From Paramacrobiotus metropolitanus (lineage: Eukaryota > Tardigrada > Eutardigrada > Parachela > Macrobiotidae): a stretch of 64,000 bases of DNA. The notes below the pieces were generated by a model. The model did not search any database, was not told the DNA's origin, and was given only the letters and a program-made list of their open reading frames with translations. The stretch spans positions 620,001-684,000 of the forward strand of contig NW_026570243.1 of assembly GCF_019649055.1 (NCBI RefSeq), read 5' to 3'. The position numbers and the translations under genes were made by a program. The stretch's first letter is position 1. Every line of letters begins with the position of its first letter. Shown here in pieces: positions 44,828 through 58,500 of this stretch.

Positions 44828-47157
44828 TCATCGTGGAACGAAAACCATTTTACACGGCGATGGACCAAGAACAAAGCTGGACACAAAATTTTCATGGGAA
44901 ACTTTCTTTCCCGGTTCGTTTTCTAGACTGAAATCCTTGACAATGTTGGCAATAAAGAGATGCAGTTCCATCTTGGCCAAAGCCTCCCCCAGGCATGACC
45001 TTTTGCCTGAAAGGGTTTACGAAAGCACATTCACATAACAAGTTGACTGCACATCTTTATACAAACTAAGGTCACAGTGTCAGCTGCTTAACGTACCGAC
45101 TTCAAAAGGAGCAAACCCAGCAGCTGGATGTACAACTTTCCCGTCAGCGTCCAGAAAATGATTAGGATCGAAGGAGGTCGGATTCTTCCAATAGCGTGGA
45201 TCGTGATGGACACTGTACAGATTGGCGGCCAGCAGTGTGCCTTTGGGAACGTTGTATCCGTCGATCACTGTATCCGCCAGAGTTTGGTGGAACACTCCTA
45301 AGGGTACAAGGCTGGCGCAGCGCTGGATTTCCAGAATTGCGGCTTCGGTGTAGGGCAGCAGACCTAACAAACGTCAAGCCTATAAGCTCTCACATCTATA
45401 TTATTGTTACAAACCCGTGCGGATCGCATGGCTACTGCCAATTTTGCTTGGAGTGTGCCGCACGTAATAGTAACGAGTATATGATCGATGACCTTTATCT
45501 TCCATCCGAATAGAGCGATCGCGCGGTACGTTGTCATCGATTTCCTTCTGCATCTTGCGCATAACGTCGGGATTCTCCAGGAGAAAAACCAACGCCCAAA
45601 GGGTGGTCGTTGATGTCGTTTCGGTCCCGGCGGCGAATAAATTCAATACGGAAATAATCAGCTGCTGTTCTGTAATGCGCGTGGCTTACGGATGATTTTC
45701 GGTTGCACCAGTGTTTCAAAAGTTAAACAGTATTTGTTTTCTTGTATAAAGCCCATGTAATACTGTAGCAATTCTTTTCATGTACTGTGGTAAAGTTAAT
45801 TTCAAAATTCGTTTTTGCCTCTTACCGGAAAAAGTGCTGTCAACAATTCCTTTGCGTTTTTGCTCTTGGGCCTCTTTCAGGTAGGCATCAATGTAATCAT
45901 CCGCACTCTCCGATGAGAATTTGCTTTGGTGCTCATTAATTAACTGTTTACAGAATGCGTATAGATCGCCGAAGTTTCGCCGGGCGACTTTCACGGCACG
46001 GCGAAATGGCCCGGGAACAAATCGCAAGATGGGAAACGCTTGCACAACTGCCAAAACTGGACCAATAACACGTATGTTCTCCGCAAAAAGTGTTGATAGT
46101 TTGCCGAATTTTGCATCGGAATGGTCGAATCGTTTTCCAAAAACTGTAAAATTCCCGGTGGAAATGAAATCTGACTGTATTCGTACAAGATTTATGAAAA
46201 CCGTACATACAATATATGCACTCGGCACTTTATGGATGGTGATGCTTAACTATCGTCTATACTGTATTAAATTTTATCTTTTAAAAAATTTGTCAACTTT
46301 CAGAATCAGACAAGTACGTGATGGTACCGGTTACACAGAAATGCACAGCACTGTAGATAAATGTCACTGCAATGTAGTGTCTGCACAACGGTAACTGGGA
46401 CCACGATCAAATTAACAATATTTACATTTACTTAATCTAATTAATGCGCTTACCAAGAGCACAAATCACATTGGACACAGAATGCGATAACAATGTTTTA
46501 GGATCAAAGGGCTGTCGATTTAGCTTCCTCAGCATACCACACATGTCCTCGACTTCGGCGATAATATTGTCTTCCAACCAGGTCTTGCCCATGCCAAAGT
46601 CGCGCAGCGTGGAAATAGCGAAGCGACGCTGTTCTTTCCACAAATCTCCTTGCGTAAATATCAGACCTGCAATTCAGATACATGGTGTTAAAAATTAGCT
46701 TTCTACTATATTCGGCACTCCGTCGATTATATGACCTTTTCCTGCAAAATCTTTAACAAAGACAAATCGCTGGTCCCGCCCGGTGGTGACCTCGTCATTC
46801 AGGACTTTCTTGATGGTGTCGTAGTCGTGCATGACCACCATGGGGAAGCGGCTGCCCATGTGAATCAGAAACGTGTCACCGTACGTCTTCCGCCATTCCA
46901 TGAAGCGCTTGAACGGAGGCGTTCTTCCCAGTTGTAGCAGATTGCCCACAACCGGCAGACCTATTAATTGTTTTATTTTGTCCCTGTTATAAGTGCATTA
47001 AGTATTTACGTATTGTACTAAAGCAACAAAACTGCCTGATGCTGATCGGAGAAGTACCTGGAGGTCCGGGCGGTAGATTGTCGACAGCTCGTCGTTCTGA
47101 TCGGAAAAAAATCAACCCCAGAAGCAAAACTATACCTCCAATAACGAATTCGATCAT
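44828..47157 (-). CDS. Cytochrome P450, CYP2-clan (copy 3), intact-looking
   Basis: Same exon plan as copy 2 but with shorter introns. Anchor exon from ATG 47157 (MIEFVIGGIV, LPPGPPG); GLPVVGNLLQLGRTPPFKRF near 46960; WKEQRRFAISTLRDFGMG near 46640; FGKRFDHSD to VDSTFSG at about 46140-45826; AAGTETTSTTT near 45640; EIQR and FDPNHFLDADGK at about 45365-45098; KRSCLGEALAKMELHLF to the stop at 44828. Clearly most similar to copy 4, including the duplicated 5' flank. Confidence 0.92.
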
Positions 47158-48032
47158 TTTAGTGGTAAATTCTGGGAGGATTCACAAGAAAAATGCGGGA
47201 AAAGCTTTGTAATGATATAACGGTAGTCGTGTAAAATCCGCAATCCAAGTACGTGTGGGAAAAGGCTTTAACCGCAATAAAAGAGTTTAACTTATTAAGC
47301 AGCAACTATACAGGCAGATCTAGGCACTGAGGCAACGCCAGGCTTTGGAGTTTAGAGTAATAACTGCGATAGTTTCACAACATGTTCATTCATTTGGCCT
47401 TTGCAAACCAAAACAATAATGACGATACTTATAGTTCATAAGTTGCAGCAGATTTGTGACGCCAACAAGAATAACAGTTCAACAAGTACAGGAAACAGTC
47501 GTTCTATGCAGTTGGATAAAAATGTGCACTTTGTTCCTCGATGCATGCCGACTTTTCATGAACTTGATAACCATTAACCAAAACAGTGCTCTAGCAGTAA
47601 TAATTAAAGGAATTCTGATAACAGTATTGTGCGGTGTATGAATAAGCAGTCCAACGGTGCATTTTGGATTTGTCCGCTTCTAGCGCAGGCACCGTTACAT
47701 GGAATAATTGTTTCTACTGTATACGAGTAGGTGTTGGTACCTGCCAGTATTTAGTATTCTAGCCTAGAATAATCCCATGCCTAATCATAATAAATGTTGT
47801 GTTGTAGCTTATAAATGAAATATTCCGATGCATTTGACTCAAGTACTTTACCGTACTACAAATGGCTCAAAATTCCTGCACAGGCAGAATGCCGGTTCGA
47901 CTGTAAAATAATAAGCACACCTTACTTATTCATCTAATGCGATTCATTGTAGAAATAACAACGTAAAATTAAGCACACTCAACATAGTAAACCATCAATA
48001 CAAAACATTCCTTAAGCAAAATAATTATACGC
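47158..48032. other. Intergenic between CYP copies 3 and 4, holding duplicated flank
   Basis: GGCCTTTGCAAACCAAAAC near 47394 recurs near 50533 upstream of copy 4. A segment at about 47742-47920 recurs at 51466-51664. No gene. Confidence 0.5.
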
Positions 48033-50357
48033 TCATCGTGGAATAAAAACTATTTTATAGGGCGATGGACCGATAATGAAGCTGGAGACGTAATTTTCAT
48101 GGGAAATTTTCTTTCCCGGCTCGTTTTCCACATTGAAATTCTTGACTATGTTGGCAATAAAGAGATGCAGTTCCATCTTGGCCATAGCTTCTCCCAGGCA
48201 TGACCTTTTGCCTGGAAAGGTGTATGGATACACGTTGACATAATTAACATTTTCATTGTACATTAGTAAGCAGACCAGTGTTAAACACTTAACGTACCAA
48301 CTTCAAAAGGAGCGAACCCAGCTGCTGGATGTACCACCTTTCCGTCAGCGTCCAGAAAATGATTAGGATCGAAGGAGGCCGGATTTTTCCAGTAGCGTGG
48401 ATCGTGATGGATACTGTACAGATTGGCAGCCAGCAGTGTACCCTTGGGGACATTGTATCCGTCAATCACCGTATCCGCCAGTATTTGGTGGAAAACTCCC
48501 AGTGGTACTAGGCTGGCGCATCGCTGGATTTCCAAAATTGCGGCTTCGGTGTAGGGCAGCAGACCTGCAACGTCCTTATATGTGTTAGGTATGCAACTAA
48601 TACGCGGAATGCTTCGATACAGCCAGTTTGTGTTTCCTATCGCGGTTGCGTTGTACGTATAGGGATGGGTTTATTATTGGTAACCTTTATCTTCCATCCG
48701 AATAAAGCGATCGCGCGGTATATGGTCGTCGATTTCCTTCTGCATTTTGCTCATGACGTCCGGATTCTCCAGGAGAAAGATCAACGCCCAGAGGGTGGTT
48801 GTTGCTGTTGTTTCCGTTCCGGCAGCGAACAAGTCCAATACGGAGATGATCAACTGCTCTTCTGTAATGCACTCGGAGTGTGGATACTGCTAAAATCTCG
48901 GTGTAGCCAGTTTTCAATGAAAATTCTAAAGTTTCTACAGGTATACTTCTGTTTTGAAAAGTACGAGTAATTTATGAGTTTTCCTTTACGTATGGTACTT
49001 GTAGATTTTTTTCGTTTTTGATGTTTACATACTCTGTACCTGTAAAGGTGCTGTTAACAATGCCTTTTCGTGTTTGTTCTTGGGCCTCTTTTAGGTAGCC
49101 ATCGATGTAATCATCCGCACTCTCCGATGAGGATTGGCTTTGGTGTTCACTGATCAACTGTTTGCAGAATGAGTGTAGTTCGGCAACATTTCGTTGGGCG
49201 ATTTTAACAGCACGGCGAAATGGCCCGGGAATAAATTGTAGGATAGGAAACGCCTGCACTATTGTCAGAATGGGACCAATGACCTGTACATTTTCGGCGA
49301 ATAGCGTCGACAATTTGCCAAATTTCGCATCCGAATGGTCAAACCGTTTTCCGAAAACTGCAACATGCCATGCAGGCGATCAAGAAAATATAACTGCAGT
49401 CTGCAGTTACAAACGGTTGACGAGAAACCGATGTCCTTACATAGAATGCACATCATCGCATGTTAATTATGGATGAAGGTGCAAAATTGCTTATATTTTT
49501 CGTGTAATATTTTTTAACTTTCGCTACTGCCACTTGGACAGCTTGATCGCTCAAACTTTGATGATGGTAACATAAAGATATATTATAATCGATGCAGTAA
49601 TTATCCAAATGATGCTCATCCTTCTGTTATCAGTTATAATTAAGTAATAATACATACACACCAAGAGCACAAATTACGTTGGAGACCGAGTGGGATAACA
49701 GTGTTTTGGGATCAAAGGGCTGTTGATTGAGCTGTCTCAGGACACCGCACATATCCTCCACTTCACCAATAATATTATCTTCCAACCAGGTCTTGCCCAT
49801 GCCGAAGTCGCGCAGCGTGGAAATAGCAAAACGACGTTGTTCTTTCCATACATCTCCCTGCGTTAATATTAGGCCTACAGTTAAGCCGTTGTTAGAATTT
49901 GATATGAGTGTGAGTAAGTTATCAGGCTAGTACTGTTGACTAAATGACCTTTTCCTGCAAGTTCTTTAAGGAAAACAAATCCCTGATCCCGTCCGGCGGT
50001 GACCTCGTCGCTCAGGACCTTTTTGATGGTGTTGTAGTCGTGCATGACCACCAGAGGATAGTCACTGCCCATCTTAACCAGGAAAGTATCACCATACGTC
50101 TTCCGCCATTCCATGAAGCGTTTGAACGGAGGCGTTCTTCCCAGTTGCAGCAGATTTCCCACGACCGGCAGACCTATCATTTTATTATGCTCTTTATCTA
50201 ATTACCTATTTATATATTTTTTTATATCAACACCAGTGTTATTGCTCGAAGACAAACCTGGAGGTCCGGGCGGAAGATTGTTGACAGCTGTTCGTTTTGA
50301 TCGGAAATAAATCAGCCCCAGAAACAGAACTATACCTCCAATGACGAATTCAATCAT
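48033..50357 (-). CDS. Cytochrome P450, CYP2-clan (copy 4), intact-looking
   Basis: Anchor exon from ATG 50357 (MIEFVIGGIVLFLG, LPPGPPG); GLPVVGNLLQLG near 50175; WKEQRRFAISTLRDFG near 49860; FGKRFDHSD to NSTFTG at about 49360-49040; AAGTETTATTT near 48830; EIQR and FDPNHFLDADGK at about 48565-48295; KRSCLGEAMAKMELHLF to FIPR, stop at 48033. Every P450 signature is present. Near-identical blocks with copy 3 show a recent tandem duplication. Confidence 0.92.
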
Positions 50358-51232
50358 TTTAATGGTAGAGTCTTGGAGAAAAATCCGCAAGAAAAATGAG
50401 GACAAAGCTTTTGACTACAATTTGTCAGTTTGGAAATCCAAGCATTGACTGCCGATGTAAATAAGCAATACCAAGCTTCCGAGGAATAGCATGGAGATAT
50501 TTTAGACAGGTTTACAGCGTAATATGATTAGTTGGGCCTTTGCAAACCAAAACGATATGGTACGAACGATATAGTACTAATTATTAATTATCACTTTGTG
50601 CTGTACGAAGCAGCAAAGTTAAGACATCAATATTAACCGTGTTGCGGCGATCCTGAAAAGTTACATATCACAGAACGGTCGTCTTATCACAACCGCTGCC
50701 GCGTGATATGAAGAAGCATCACTACTGGCCTTCTTTTTACCAGATCCTTGCGAAAAGAAATCACATACACATCAACACCATCACATACACAGAAGGTAGT
50801 TAAAGAAAGGAAAGTCGACTGTCCCATTCATGTGGCAACTTAGACCATATGCATCTTGACCAGTTTGACCAACTGTGCCCTCTCCTGTGTCTTTTGATAG
50901 GAAGTAGATAGGTTTGCAGGTGATCAAGACCTATCGGTTCAAAAAGGCGAGTTGGGCAGGGATGCAGAGCTAAACAGCGAACGGTTATCACACAAGAATG
51001 GGTCTGATTCAGACTGCTTGCAATTTTTATAGCGTTTGCGATGATAAGCATCGGTGATATGTGGCGGTTTGAGGGTCATCGCAACACGATTATTAATACA
51101 CTGTGTACAAACTTCAGTGTGTACAAACCAGCTGTTCCATGCACTTAAGTACTGTACCATTAGATGAAAACGTGTACTGTACTTTGCTCTTCTACATACT
51201 GTATACCGACGTTTCGTGAATTTTATGACCAA

Positions 51233-51310
51233 CCATTGCCGTTGCTCTAGGTGTGCGAGAGGAAGGAATGTTCATTCATTCCTCTCGCACACCTAGAGCA
51301 ACGGCAATGG
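51233..51310. repeat. 38-bp inverted repeat with 2-nt loop
   Basis: Arms 51233-51270 and 51273-51310 pair with a single mismatch. Confidence 0.93.
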
Positions 51311-51465
51311 ACCAACACCTTGCTCTGATAGTACAGCAACTAACTGATTGTGAATTGTGCTCACACTAATACGCTTTATGTAGATACTCCAACCGAGTTT
51401 TTCGTATTTGTCCGCTCATACAAAAATGTTTAGCGCAGGAATTGTCGCCAGAAACATATCTAGAG

Positions 51466-51664
51466 GCGTCTGTGCCTATTTAGTATTCTAGCTCAGAATA
51501 ATCTTTATGCGTAAATATAGATATAATAGTTTTTGTGGTGCAGCTTATTAATGAAATATCCACATGTATTTGGCTCAACTACAGTACGTTGTACTTTATC
51601 GTGCATATGACTCAAAAATCAAAATCCCTGCAGAGGCATAACCGGTTCGACTTGTTCTGAAAAT
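51466..51664 (+). repeat. Second copy of CYP intergenic flank
   Basis: Aligns with about 47742-47920: shared TTTAGTATTCTAGC, CAGAATAATC/CTAGAATAATC, AGCTTAT-AATGAAATAT, TTTGACTCAA/TTTGGCTCAA and GGTTCGACT words in the same order. Confidence 0.75.
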
Positions 51665-52559
51665 AATCGCATTTACTGTAAGAAATGCGAAAACTGCAAA
51701 AAAACTGCATTTGACAAAGTAACGCCATAATGGACAACTCTACGGTATATAAACTGCCCATTTTTTATAAAAGCATAACTATCTGAACTGATAACCATTC
51801 TACAACCAACAAATTGCCGGTGTAAATTATTGAGGCACCGTGGCGATCAGTTTTTACTGGCACGGTAAGTCAGAATTATCACAGACTTTTGGAGAATCAT
51901 TGCAAGTGTATGGCGGACGGTATTGACCAAGAGGATCACAATGCGAGTAGCCAATATGTATTAATCTCTCCCTTTCCCTGCAAAGCGAAAACAGTTTGGT
52001 ACCTTTATTGAACTTCTTTATACTTCCGTGACTTCTGCCAGATCCATTTCTTACTTTAACGAAAATCAGCCCTCTGGATTCAAAAACCAACGATGGGTTT
52101 ATATCAGCCAAGGCTTTGGTGAGGGGACTAACGTGAACCTTCCCCGCTGCAACAGCAATCAAGAATTTCGCAAGTACATACGGTACGCAGAAAGCGCATT
52201 AACAGGAGAACTCACCTTCTCCGGTGGACTCCATTCTACTGGCAGTGTTAACGGTATCTCCAAATCTAAAGTCCAATGGCAGTTATTGCATGTCATCGAT
52301 TTGACCTTTATGCTAATGGGTCATGCGTCACAGTAGGAACGCGTTACCAACATATACATACAGACAATAGCGTGGTGCTTTTGTCCCGATGACCCCCGCA
52401 ACTACTGGACCTGTAGCAATAAAGGCTTTACTTTAGTACTTACAACGGGAATAAGGGATCCCTACGTGCTCAATCGTACGACTTTAAAGTATGGCAGCGT
52501 GAGGTGTACTGCAAACGGTGCACTACGCTCAGTCTTATGCTTTATCCAAGATTGATAGC

Positions 52560-55500
52560 TACTGTGAATTGCTGGAGATAACATGGAGCTTCTGATTCGA
52601 TTTTAGAACTAGCCGTTGTTCACTGTTTTGTTTAAGCGATTCTAGAATAATCCATATTTTTTTCTCTACAAAACGAAAGTAATAAGGTCCTTGTAGCATC
52701 AACTTGAGAAAACCCCGTTTGTAGCGTTTTTGGGGGTGCCCATCTCCAGCATGCTTTGCCTCAATATTGGAATTTAACATACCTAGGCCGCAACAGTTGG
52801 TGCAGCTACACACACTGCTGCACTGTGCATACACGTAGGCGTCCCTTATTACGAAAGCTCGTGAAGAGTAGCACTATTAATTGGGCTTTAAGTCGACTTA
52901 ACTTGCTTACCCGAATTTATCCCGATTCTGATGCTTAATTCCATTTTGTCGTCCGTCGTGTCGGCTGAAATTTTACAGCGTTCCAGAATCGCCCGTCCCA
53001 GTAAGCATAACACATCCGCATGATTATGGTTGCGCATTGGTATACCGCTAGATATCTGAGAAAAGGCCATCACTTCTCATAAATCAGCATATTATTTTAA
53101 CTTTAGGAAGTGTTACCATGTAACTATCGTTGATGGTTTCCACTTTATAAGCATCGTAGTACGGTACGACCTCGTCGAACGCCGAATGTGTGCGATTTAA
53201 AAGGTCAATTACTTCTAGTGGCGAGCACTTCATTACTAGCTTGGCAAAACGGGTAAGTCGCTAAATAGAATGGATACACTATCGAAGGATTCCGCGTTGA
53301 GTGGTTCCTTATTGCGTAGCTGTTTTATGATGGATCTAAAAATTCAATAAAATAATTAAATGCTCTGCATTCCAACCCTTTGAATTTAGAATTAACTATC
53401 TGTAATTGACAGCAGCCAATAGCAGTACTGCTGTACCTTGGAAGCATTTCGGCAAGGAGCATATCGGTTTTGGTAGTTTCCTCAACCAATGTGGCGGTTT
53501 TGGCCTGTACCAGATGTTCCAACTGTTGCGTCTGCTGGTCAAGCAGTTTGAGCATGTGCGAAACCACGTTTTGCGGCAGATTAGAAGCTTTTGAAATGAT
53601 CGCTTAATCCCAAATATTGGCGGTCGTAGATTGTAGTCGCTCCGCATACAATCCTCAATATCGATCTCCAGTGGGGTCTTCTTTACCGTTCCATCCTCGG
53701 TGAGTGACGACAAAGCTACAAATCAAGACAGAATATTACCGGGACCATTGCGGAGTAAACTGTAAATATATTGTGCAGTGACCTTTTAGCTTTAAGGCAT
53801 CAAATGCAATGATGCCAAAACCGTGCACGTCATCCGCACGACATACTATCAAATGGTTTTTGCTTTGTTTAACGCGCATCATTTTCGGCTCGGTGTTCAC
53901 CGCTTGGGATATTCGGTCGAAGCCGGCGTGCGATATTTTCAACGTGAACCGGCTATCGATGAAGCAGGTTGTAGCGGTTAGCGTTCCATGGTATCCCAGC
54001 GCCGAACTGTGTATATACATCAATCCCTACATCACAATTTGTAGAACATTAATAAAATATTATTAGCTCAAATTTGTGAATTATTAGTACGAGTATACTG
54101 AACCGTTAAATTTAACATACATAGTGGATTTTCCGTGTCTCAAGGCCGTTATGAGCAGACACCATATAAACAAACTTTCTGGTACAAAGTATTTTGTATT
54201 TAAACATTCTTTGATTTATGAAACATAAAATAAATTATTATGCTCATTTTTCACAGTTCAAAACTTTCTAAGTTTTTAAGGAAGAGGTTAGTGAATCAAT
54301 ATATTTAAATTATGGGACTTCCTGGAATTGCGTATTATGCAACCAATATTGTTATAAATGTCGGCCATTTGATCACTTATTCAGCGCAAATTTAATCAGC
54401 TGAATTTTATCAGGACAAATTACTTTACGCACTAAGAGACGAATCATGAAACGCGTTGCGATAGTGGCAAAAGTCTGTCACGCGATCCCTGTAGGCCATT
54501 TATTCCATACAAAAAAAGCGCTTACTTTGACGAGGTCATAGAGAAACGACAGCCGGACGGCCACATCGGTGAAATTGTTCTTCGACTGAGGACGTCATGT
54601 AAGGTGCCACGATGACTGAACTCCATTAATAATTCACACGGGCCTTTCTCTTCAACTTTTACCCCATAAAACCGCCCGACATTGGCGTGGTACAAACCAT
54701 GGACCTGTCAAAAAAAAGAGTAATCAATATTTACCTTTGTCAGCTGCATGGTGAATAACTAACGACGGTTACCGACTTACCGTTAAACTTATGTTCCGAA
54801 AGGCTTTATTCCGCGACAAGAGCTTGACGTTCAGTCTATCCGGAAGGGAAATGGACAAAACCTGCTGATTGTCTAATTGCAGCGACGGTCCATGGTACGT
54901 TAATGCACAGACACTTTCGTGTGATTTGATGGAATATTTGCCGGTGGATGGCGTTATACCGGGCTTATAAAGAAACATATGCCGAAATTCTTGCTCTTTT
55001 ATCCGTTGCCTAAAGTGAAATAGCATTGAAATAATCTCGTAATAAAAAAACAACAAAAATGAACCATCAATAATAATAAATTTGTTAATCTCCAAATAAA
55101 CAAAGGTCACAGAAAGTTCGTACCGATAATAGTGTATAGCTCCACACGCCATAATTATTAGGGCGCAAAGACCGAGTACTAACAGTGTGATGGTCAGGTC
55201 ATCTAGAAGGGAATCGTAATAATTATTACAGTCATCTAATTCATATCAAGCACAACTCTGAACGTTGCTTTTATGTGATTATATTGAAATTCGTTTCCTG
55301 TCTTTTCACTTTACTTCCTAAAGCCAGACAATGCTGTCCATCAAATCCACATTTGGGATCATTGGTCGGAAACGCTGTGGAATTATGCCATTTCCAAAGC
55401 TCCGGATCCACAATGTGAAGTTTCTGTATTTCCGTATCATACTTTGCAGCCAGCTGCAGAGCACGAATAATCAAAATACCTACTCGGTGGTAATCGCCTG

Positions 55501-58500
55501 CGATACTCGAGAATCTTATCTTTAATTAACCGGCAAGCACTAATATATCTATGAGTTCCGCTAACAGTTTTAGATGTACAGGTTGTGTAATTTTACTTAT
55601 TTTAGGCAGTTTTTTCACTTTTTTGTTTTCTGCGTTGTGCTTGTCCAAACGCTTTTAGCTAAAACTTGAAACTTGCCTTTCAGGGCATACATTTTATGTA
55701 CGTGATTTCTCATTTCCTAAAGATACAAAAGCTCATATATGAACATTACAATGTACAGCAAAACGATACTACTATTACGCATGTCAGTAAATAAAAGCCC
55801 GAGTGGTCTGAGCAGACGTCAAAGGTGACAATTAATTTCCGAAAGGAGTTAAAATTGTTGTATGAGAGCGCACTCGTTGTTGCGTATTGCGAAACATGTT
55901 CTATTGATACTAGTGCCAGAATACAGTTTGTTTCCGGAGAAGCTGGGACTTACAAGCATCACGATTAATTCATTAATAATCATTTACCTCGAATTTGCCG
56001 TTGCGGGGGTTCAAGCGCAGCAACGGAATGAGGAAGCTGGCCATGCCGGATCTGGCAACGCGGGTGGAACTTGACCGTTTGCTATACATCTGCTGGCGGA
56101 GGTTGTGCGCGAACTGTGCCGGTGTCATGTTGGCCATTTGATCGACAGATCGATTAAGGTACTGTACAACCAGGGAAGCACCAGGCATTAAACAAACAAC
56201 CACTTCCGCTCTCTTCTGTACTGAACAATAAGGATTAACACATACCTCGGCAAAATTCGACAGCAGATCGTACATTAGCGCCGTGGCTTCGTTTTTCTAC
56301 GCAAAAGAATAAAACGCTCGTCATTGACGGTTAAATCATCATTAAGCGAAGAAGTAAATATTGTACGTGTGAGCATTGTATGTGTACCCGGTAATTGAGC
56401 GGGACAGTGATGTTGTAAACACTCTGGGATGTTTGAGCGGTTTTATTGATAAATTCCTCCAGGTCATCCCATTCGAAGAGTGTGTCCGATGAGATAATTA
56501 CCGATTCAAAGGCTTTCCTGGCTTTCTGTCAACAAGATTATGTTTCGCATCGAGGATTTTTCCGCAAAACATTTACAACCACCGGGAATGTTAACGCACC
56601 TCATCATCCGCGTCATTCGCTTTCCAACTGAGCAAATACGGACTACCGGGTGTTATTGCAGCGCCAAGGTGAAAAAATCTAGCCAAAATAAATAAAATTT
56701 TAATTTGCGTTACACGTAATAGTTGACCTAATCCGCAAATATTATTGTAGTTTCTGAGATATTTTATCAATAAAAAGACCTAGAAAAGTGCATCGTGTTG
56801 TACAGGCAGTTACTAGGAATTTGTTGTAAGAAAATCTTGATTTCGTTTACACTTACACCAAAATGACATAATATTTTCGCAGAATTTTTAATACCATGCC
56901 TTGTTAGCCACTGCCAAAGAAAACATCAGCAGCGGTAAACGGAAGCAGATTACTAGTGCATTCCCTTAATATTACTTACAAAGTCTCCATTTGTCATGTT
57001 TAATTCGTAAGCCGTAATCTGCAAAAACAAGCAAAGAAAAATTAATATGAACAAATTTCTACTGCAAAAACTGTAAAAACTGAAAAGATTTTCCATATTT
57101 CATTGGCAGTATACACAGATATGCATGGCTTTCTAATTCCCTCATGGCCAGAAGCCAGAAAACTGAATTAATATGGTTGCAGCCGCTGCGTTTCACACCA
57201 GAAGGAATAAGCTACGAGACAACACAAGATACAGTATGTACAATACATCTGTACATATACACGTACCATGAATTCCCGCAGCAGAGGTGGGTTGATGAAG
57301 ACAAGGATCACTGCAAACATCAGAATGAAATTGTTATTTGCGAGAGACAGCAAACCGGATTGGCAATTTTAGCAGTGTTTATACAGCCTGTGACTTAAAG
57401 TATAAAATCAATTATCCATAAGCAGATTTATGGCAGTACATCAGCAACGGAGAACCGCTTAATACTATTATTCTGCATTATGCCGGTTTTAATTTTAAAA
57501 ATGCACTTCTAGTTATACAGATACTAAACAAATACAGCACTAGCACCTCACCTCGCGTGTGATTACGCAGTTCATTCAGTACACCACGGTATTGTTCTTT
57601 CCCAAATACCGCCAGATTGGTGTACGCATGGGGAATGTACACTTGCTGGACATCGATCCTGTTATACAAGCCGTCTTTGATGAATGCATCACAAAAGTAC
57701 TCCGACCAGCTCATGCCGACTGGCGGACAGTACAAGCCCAGGTTTTGGTCCACTGATTATCCAGGAGAACTTGGGTCACGGCGGCCACCATATCGGTGCC
57801 GGGCAGTGGGCCCAGCTGGACCATCGTGGAAATTTCTCGAAATGGGCTAGATCAAAGTTGGCTGGGTTCGTTGTCAGGAAAACCGTATCAGTGGCTAAAA
57901 AATTATAAATAAGTTAATGGAGTTTGGTAAATTCCGAGAAACACAGCAGGAGTTAGTTAAGTACTACTGAAATAATAGTTACATATATGCCTGCTGATAT
58001 GAATATTTTATCTGTCTCTATTAAAACAACTGCAAAACTGCAAGTACTAATGTAACCGCGCACAAGGTCGGTTGCGCGCACTTCCGGCAGCACTGACAGT
58101 ATGGGCAACCGACCTTGTGCGCAGTTACATTAGTACTTGCAGTTTTGCATTGTTTTATAGGAAATAACAGCATATCTATATATAATCTATAGCGTACATT
58201 ACGATCTCATAACGAAATTTATATCTATAGTAATTATTTTCATGCTGTATTTTGGTAAGTGCCTAATTAAATAATTTGCTTAACAAATTTAACCTGCTGC
58301 AAAGTTGGCTAAATGCACCGGGGCCACGTTACACCAGTCTGCACTGACAATCACCACCATATCATTTGTCCCCAATGTATCCTCAAAAACCATTTGATGA
58401 TTTTCATAGAAATCGGCCCATGCCGGCAAAATGTTATCATTTGACGCTACACATTCTGCAGAACCCGTGGATACTTTGCTATGGTCAGAAATATCTAAAT

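Larger units (their letters stand above)
50358..52559. other. Intergenic, 2.2 kb, with hairpin and CYP-flank relic
   Basis: No convincing gene. Contains an imperfect 38-bp hairpin (51233-51310) and a 200-bp copy of the CYP copy-4 3' flank (51466-51664). Frames at 51854-52336 on both strands carry no motif. Confidence 0.4.

Noticed and set aside
52028-52336. 102-codon plus-strand frame in the CYP/cyclase gap
   Set aside because: No domain, no splice signals, opposite-strand frames of similar size; chance ORF is likely.
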